Of a DNA stretch of 64,000 nucleotides, positions 61,986 through 64,000 are shown one piece after another. Positions within the stretch are counted from its first letter, which is position 1. Every line of letters starts with the position of its first letter. The translations under genes and the position numbers were made by a program. Origin of the DNA: Methanolobus zinderi (GTDB taxonomy: Archaea > Halobacteriota > Methanosarcinia > Methanosarcinales > Methanosarcinaceae); the NCBI RefSeq assembly GCF_013388255.1, contig NZ_CP058215.1, positions 62,001-126,000 of the forward strand. Direction: 5' to 3'. The notes under the pieces were generated by a model. The model made no database searches. It was not told where the DNA came from and saw only the letters and a program-made list of their open reading frames with translations.

Positions 61986-62861
61986 TCAGTAAACAGTCAG
62001 CTCGTGGAAAATATCCTTCTTGGACAGAATACCCTTTGGTACTCCCTCAAAGGCCACAAGCAAAAAGCCGATATTATGCTTATCGAATACCTTTACGGCA
62101 TCATACAGTGAAGTTTCTGAATCCACTGTGATCAGTTCCTTTGTCATTATATCCTTGACCCTTGCGGTCATCTTTCCACTCGCCACCGCATCTCCGATGT
62201 CGGTGAAGGTCACTATGCCTATTATCTCCTCATTGTCCTTCACAGGTGCGCCGTGAATGTTATTCTCCACAAGCACCCTTGCAGTTTCCTGGATCGATGC
62301 GTTCACATCAACGGAAATGATGTTCATACGCGCATAGTCCTTTACTGGTTTCTTTGGCAACGAGATCATCTCATTGATCGAGAATACAAGGGTATTGTGG
62401 GTGTCGTCACGACCGACCACTTCACCACGTACAACCAGTTTGTTGACAGGGGTGGGGCCCATCTGGACCAGGTCGCCCTGTTCAAAACTCTTTATGCTGC
62501 CCAGTACCTTGATAATACCATGACACAGGTCAGGATGCCTGACAGTTGTGAAACTTATCTCTGCCACGGTTGCGCCGTCCACAACTTCATCGTTGCGGAA
62601 AATAGGTACCTGCGCCTCATGTTCCATTGCCGTGATGCTGAGCGCCTCGTATGCCTCTCCTGTGGCCTTGTAGCCACCTTTAGGACCGGGAACTCCTTCG
62701 ACGAGCCCGAGCACTTTAAGGGATTGCATCTGGTTTCTAACAGTACCTGGATTGCGATTAATAAGTTCAGCAATTTCCTCGCCTTTTACAGCACGGTCTT
62801 TTTCTCTCTGAAGATTGATCAATGCTATGAGAATGTCTTTTTGGATAGGAGCCAGCTCCAT
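61986..62861 (-). CDS. Winged-helix/CBS-domain regulator
   Basis: The 291-residue protein has an N-terminal winged helix (QKDILIALINLQREKDRAVK, LINRNPGTVRNQMQSLKVLG), a middle segment (VRHPDLCHGIIKVLGS, QMGPTPVNKLVVRGEVVGRD) and paired CBS domains (ISVDVNASIQETARVLVENN, IHGAPVKDN, GIVTFTDIGDAV and ITVDSETSLYDAVKVFDKHN). CBS pairs bind adenosine nucleotides, so this is probably a ligand-responsive DNA-binding regulator found in methanogens. It is divergent from the NOG1 gene and converges with hisE. Target genes unknown. Confidence 0.85.
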   Translation of the reverse strand: MELAPIQKDILIALINLQREKDRAVKGEEIAELINRNPGTVRNQMQSLKVLGLVEGVPGPKGGYKATGEAYEALSITAMEHEAQVPIFRNDEVVDGATVAEISFTTVRHPDLCHGIIKVLGSIKSFEQGDLVQMGPTPVNKLVVRGEVVGRDDTHNTLVFSINEMISLPKKPVKDYARMNIISVDVNASIQETARVLVENNIHGAPVKDNEEIIGIVTFTDIGDAVASGKMTARVKDIMTKELITVDSETSLYDAVKVFDKHNIGFLLVAFEGVPKGILSKKDIFHELTVY

Positions 62862-63013
62862 CGAATCACCGTTCCCTGAATCTCTTATACAATACTCAAA
62901 AGAGATATATATATTTGTAGTATTTCAAGTACAAGATATTTAAATAATATAGTTCATTGCAGGGAATACAAATTTATACCTTCAGGTGATTGAGCCCGGC
63001 AGGTAAAGAGAAT

Positions 63014-63985
63014 ATGATATTTGAAAAGATCCATACTGTCCCCACATCAGACGAACTGGTGGACAAGGCATTCAGAAGGGCAACCAGGGCCATGGCCGGG
63101 AAGAAGATCACAGGCAGAGACACACGTCTTAAGGCTAATGAGTCCATGGTGCTGACCTCTGCGAACATACTCACGGACAATCTGGCAAATATTGTCCGCC
63201 GCTTTCCCACCTTTGAGGATCTTCCACCCTTTTACTACGAGATGGCCGACATACTGGTGGGTGTTGATGAACTGAGAAAAGCCCTTGCCAGAATAGACTG
63301 GGCCAGCTCCAAGATACATGAAGTAGCCAGGGAACACGTGGGCATGATGCGCCGCACAAAGGATCCGGTGGCCATCAGAAAACAGTGTTTCGGACGTATC
63401 GGATCCATCATGAAATCGATCGATAAGGAACTCAGGTTCCTCAATGATGCACGTAACAGACTCAGGAAACTCCCTGACGTCCATAACGAGCCGACCATTG
63501 TGGTTGCAGGCTATCCGAATATCGGAAAATCCAGTTTTGTTTCCATGGCAACCGGGGCAAGACCTGAGATCGCTTCCTATCCCTTTACCACAAAAGGCGT
63601 GTCCATCGGACATTTCATGGTGGGAAACGACAGACACCAGGTAATGGATACTCCAGGACTCCTGGACAGGCCTATGTCTGAAAGGAACGAGATAGAACTC
63701 CAGGCCATAACAGCACTCAAGCATCTCAATGCAGTGGTACTCTTCATAATAGATGCCTCGGAAACATGTGGCTATGAGATCCATGAGCAGATGCACATGC
63801 TTGAAGAGGTAAAAGAGCAGTTTCCACTTCCCCTGCTTGTTGTTGCGAACAAGTCGGACCTTCCCCAGTTCAGGGAACTTGATATTGCGGACATGCAGAT
63901 GTCCACGGCCACAGGAGAAGGAGTACATGAAGTCCTTGACAGGCTGATTGGGATGATCCAAGAAAAAGAGTTAGAAAACTCTTGA
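63014..63985 (+). CDS. NOG1-like ribosome-assembly GTPase
   Basis: The 323-residue protein is an archaeal NOG1 (Obg/OBG-HflX superfamily): a helical N-terminal part (TVPTSDELVDKAFRRATRAM, IVRRFPTFEDLPPFYYEMAD) then a GTPase with VVAGYPNIGKSSFVSMATG (G1), PFTTKGVSIGHF (G2), VMDTPGLLDRPMSERNEIEL (G3) and VVANKSDLPQFRE (G4). It acts in large-subunit assembly. Start ATG 63014 begins MIFEKIHTVPT as in relatives; TTG 62990 is an alternative. The gene ends 15 bases before the window end. Confidence 0.92.
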   Translation: MIFEKIHTVPTSDELVDKAFRRATRAMAGKKITGRDTRLKANESMVLTSANILTDNLANIVRRFPTFEDLPPFYYEMADILVGVDELRKALARIDWASSKIHEVAREHVGMMRRTKDPVAIRKQCFGRIGSIMKSIDKELRFLNDARNRLRKLPDVHNEPTIVVAGYPNIGKSSFVSMATGARPEIASYPFTTKGVSIGHFMVGNDRHQVMDTPGLLDRPMSERNEIELQAITALKHLNAVVLFIIDASETCGYEIHEQMHMLEEVKEQFPLPLLVVANKSDLPQFRELDIADMQMSTATGEGVHEVLDRLIGMIQEKELENS

Positions 63986-64000
63986 ATATATTTTGCTTAT

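Noticed and set aside
63047-63961. 304-codon leftward frame opposite the NOG1-like gene
   Set aside because: It is antisense to a gene with complete GTPase motifs and has no domain pattern of its own.
1-64000. CRISPR arrays, rRNA operons, insertion sequences, pyrrolysine TAG readthrough
   Set aside because: No regularly spaced repeats, conserved rRNA segments, transposase motifs or in-frame TAG-interrupted domains were seen. The only interrupted domains are explained by one-base shifts.

Overview
The window is chromosomal DNA from a methanogenic euryarchaeon, most likely a member of the Methanosarcinaceae (a Methanolobus, Methanomethylovorans or Methanococcoides relative is my guess). The evidence is a run of methanogen-only genes (methanogenesis marker proteins 7, 17, 15, 5, 6 and 3 plus methyl-CoM reductase activation component A2), archaeal FEN-1, archaeal eIF5A, class I lysyl-tRNA synthetase, DUF1724 winged-helix regulators, archaeal TATA-type promoters and Shine-Dalgarno-led genes with some TTG starts. 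About 65 genes are visible. I found no rRNA, tRNA, CRISPR array, insertion sequence or prophage.

Layout. 1-525: non-coding, with a duplicated hairpin element. 0.5-5.2 kb: a DUF1724 regulator, DUF2278/lamin-tail, DUF123, a carboxymuconolactone decarboxylase-like protein, DUF1294, a ligand-less cupredoxin-like lipoprotein, msrB and an unknown gene. 5.4-11.2 kb: MATE exporter, phosphoglycerate mutase, FEN-1, small unknowns and a presenilin-type protease. 11.2-18.6 kb: leftward operon atwA-mmp3-mmp6-mmp5-mmp15-mmp17-mmp7, tightly packed and overlapping, ending with an AhpD-like gene and preceded by a perfect palindrome; this is the methyl-CoM reductase activation set. 18.8-24.1 kb: a soluble P-type-ATPase-like HAD protein, matrixin, alkyltransferase, tungsten aldehyde oxidoreductase, eIF5A and agmatinase. 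24.1-28.4 kb: two tandem paralogous lipoproteins and a frameshifted PAS sensor kinase. 28.6-34.9 kb: zinc protein, pcm, a fused 5-oxoprolinase-type protein, DUF151 and DUF1614. 34.9-39.7 kb: a broken small gene, membrane proteins and a 1103-residue beta-helix surface protein. 39.9-47.7 kb: hisF, mazG, a methyltransferase, a peroxiredoxin, an anchored lipoprotein, a U32 protease-type hydroxylase, DNPH1-like and BofA-like genes. 47.0-56.4 kb: methyltransferase, lysS, DtxR regulator, a CDIN1-like nuclease beside an endonuclease III-like glycosylase, prs, moaC, nnr and a second DUF1724 regulator. 56.9-64 kb: an RCK-DHH phosphoesterase with no canonical start codon, a 1-kb AT-rich gap, YkgJ, leuC, a hairpin-forming leader, hisE, a CBS regulator and a NOG1-like GTPase.

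How the genes fit together. The strongest functional unit is the MCR activation operon. The rest is mostly housekeeping (glycolysis, His/Leu synthesis, PRPP, molybdenum cofactor, NAD repair, translation) mixed with redox and repair genes (msrB, peroxiredoxin, Pcm, alkyltransferase, glycosylase, FEN-1, Nnr) and a cell-surface set (lipoproteins, beta-helix protein, matrixin). Less explained signals are the duplicated hairpin near 0.2-0.33 kb, two interleaved inverted repeats near 41.03-41.09 kb, a two-stem hairpin near 61.53-61.58 kb, two reading frames that lack ATG/GTG/TTG starts (56.9 and 59.0 kb) and two apparent frameshifts (27.5 and 34.9 kb).
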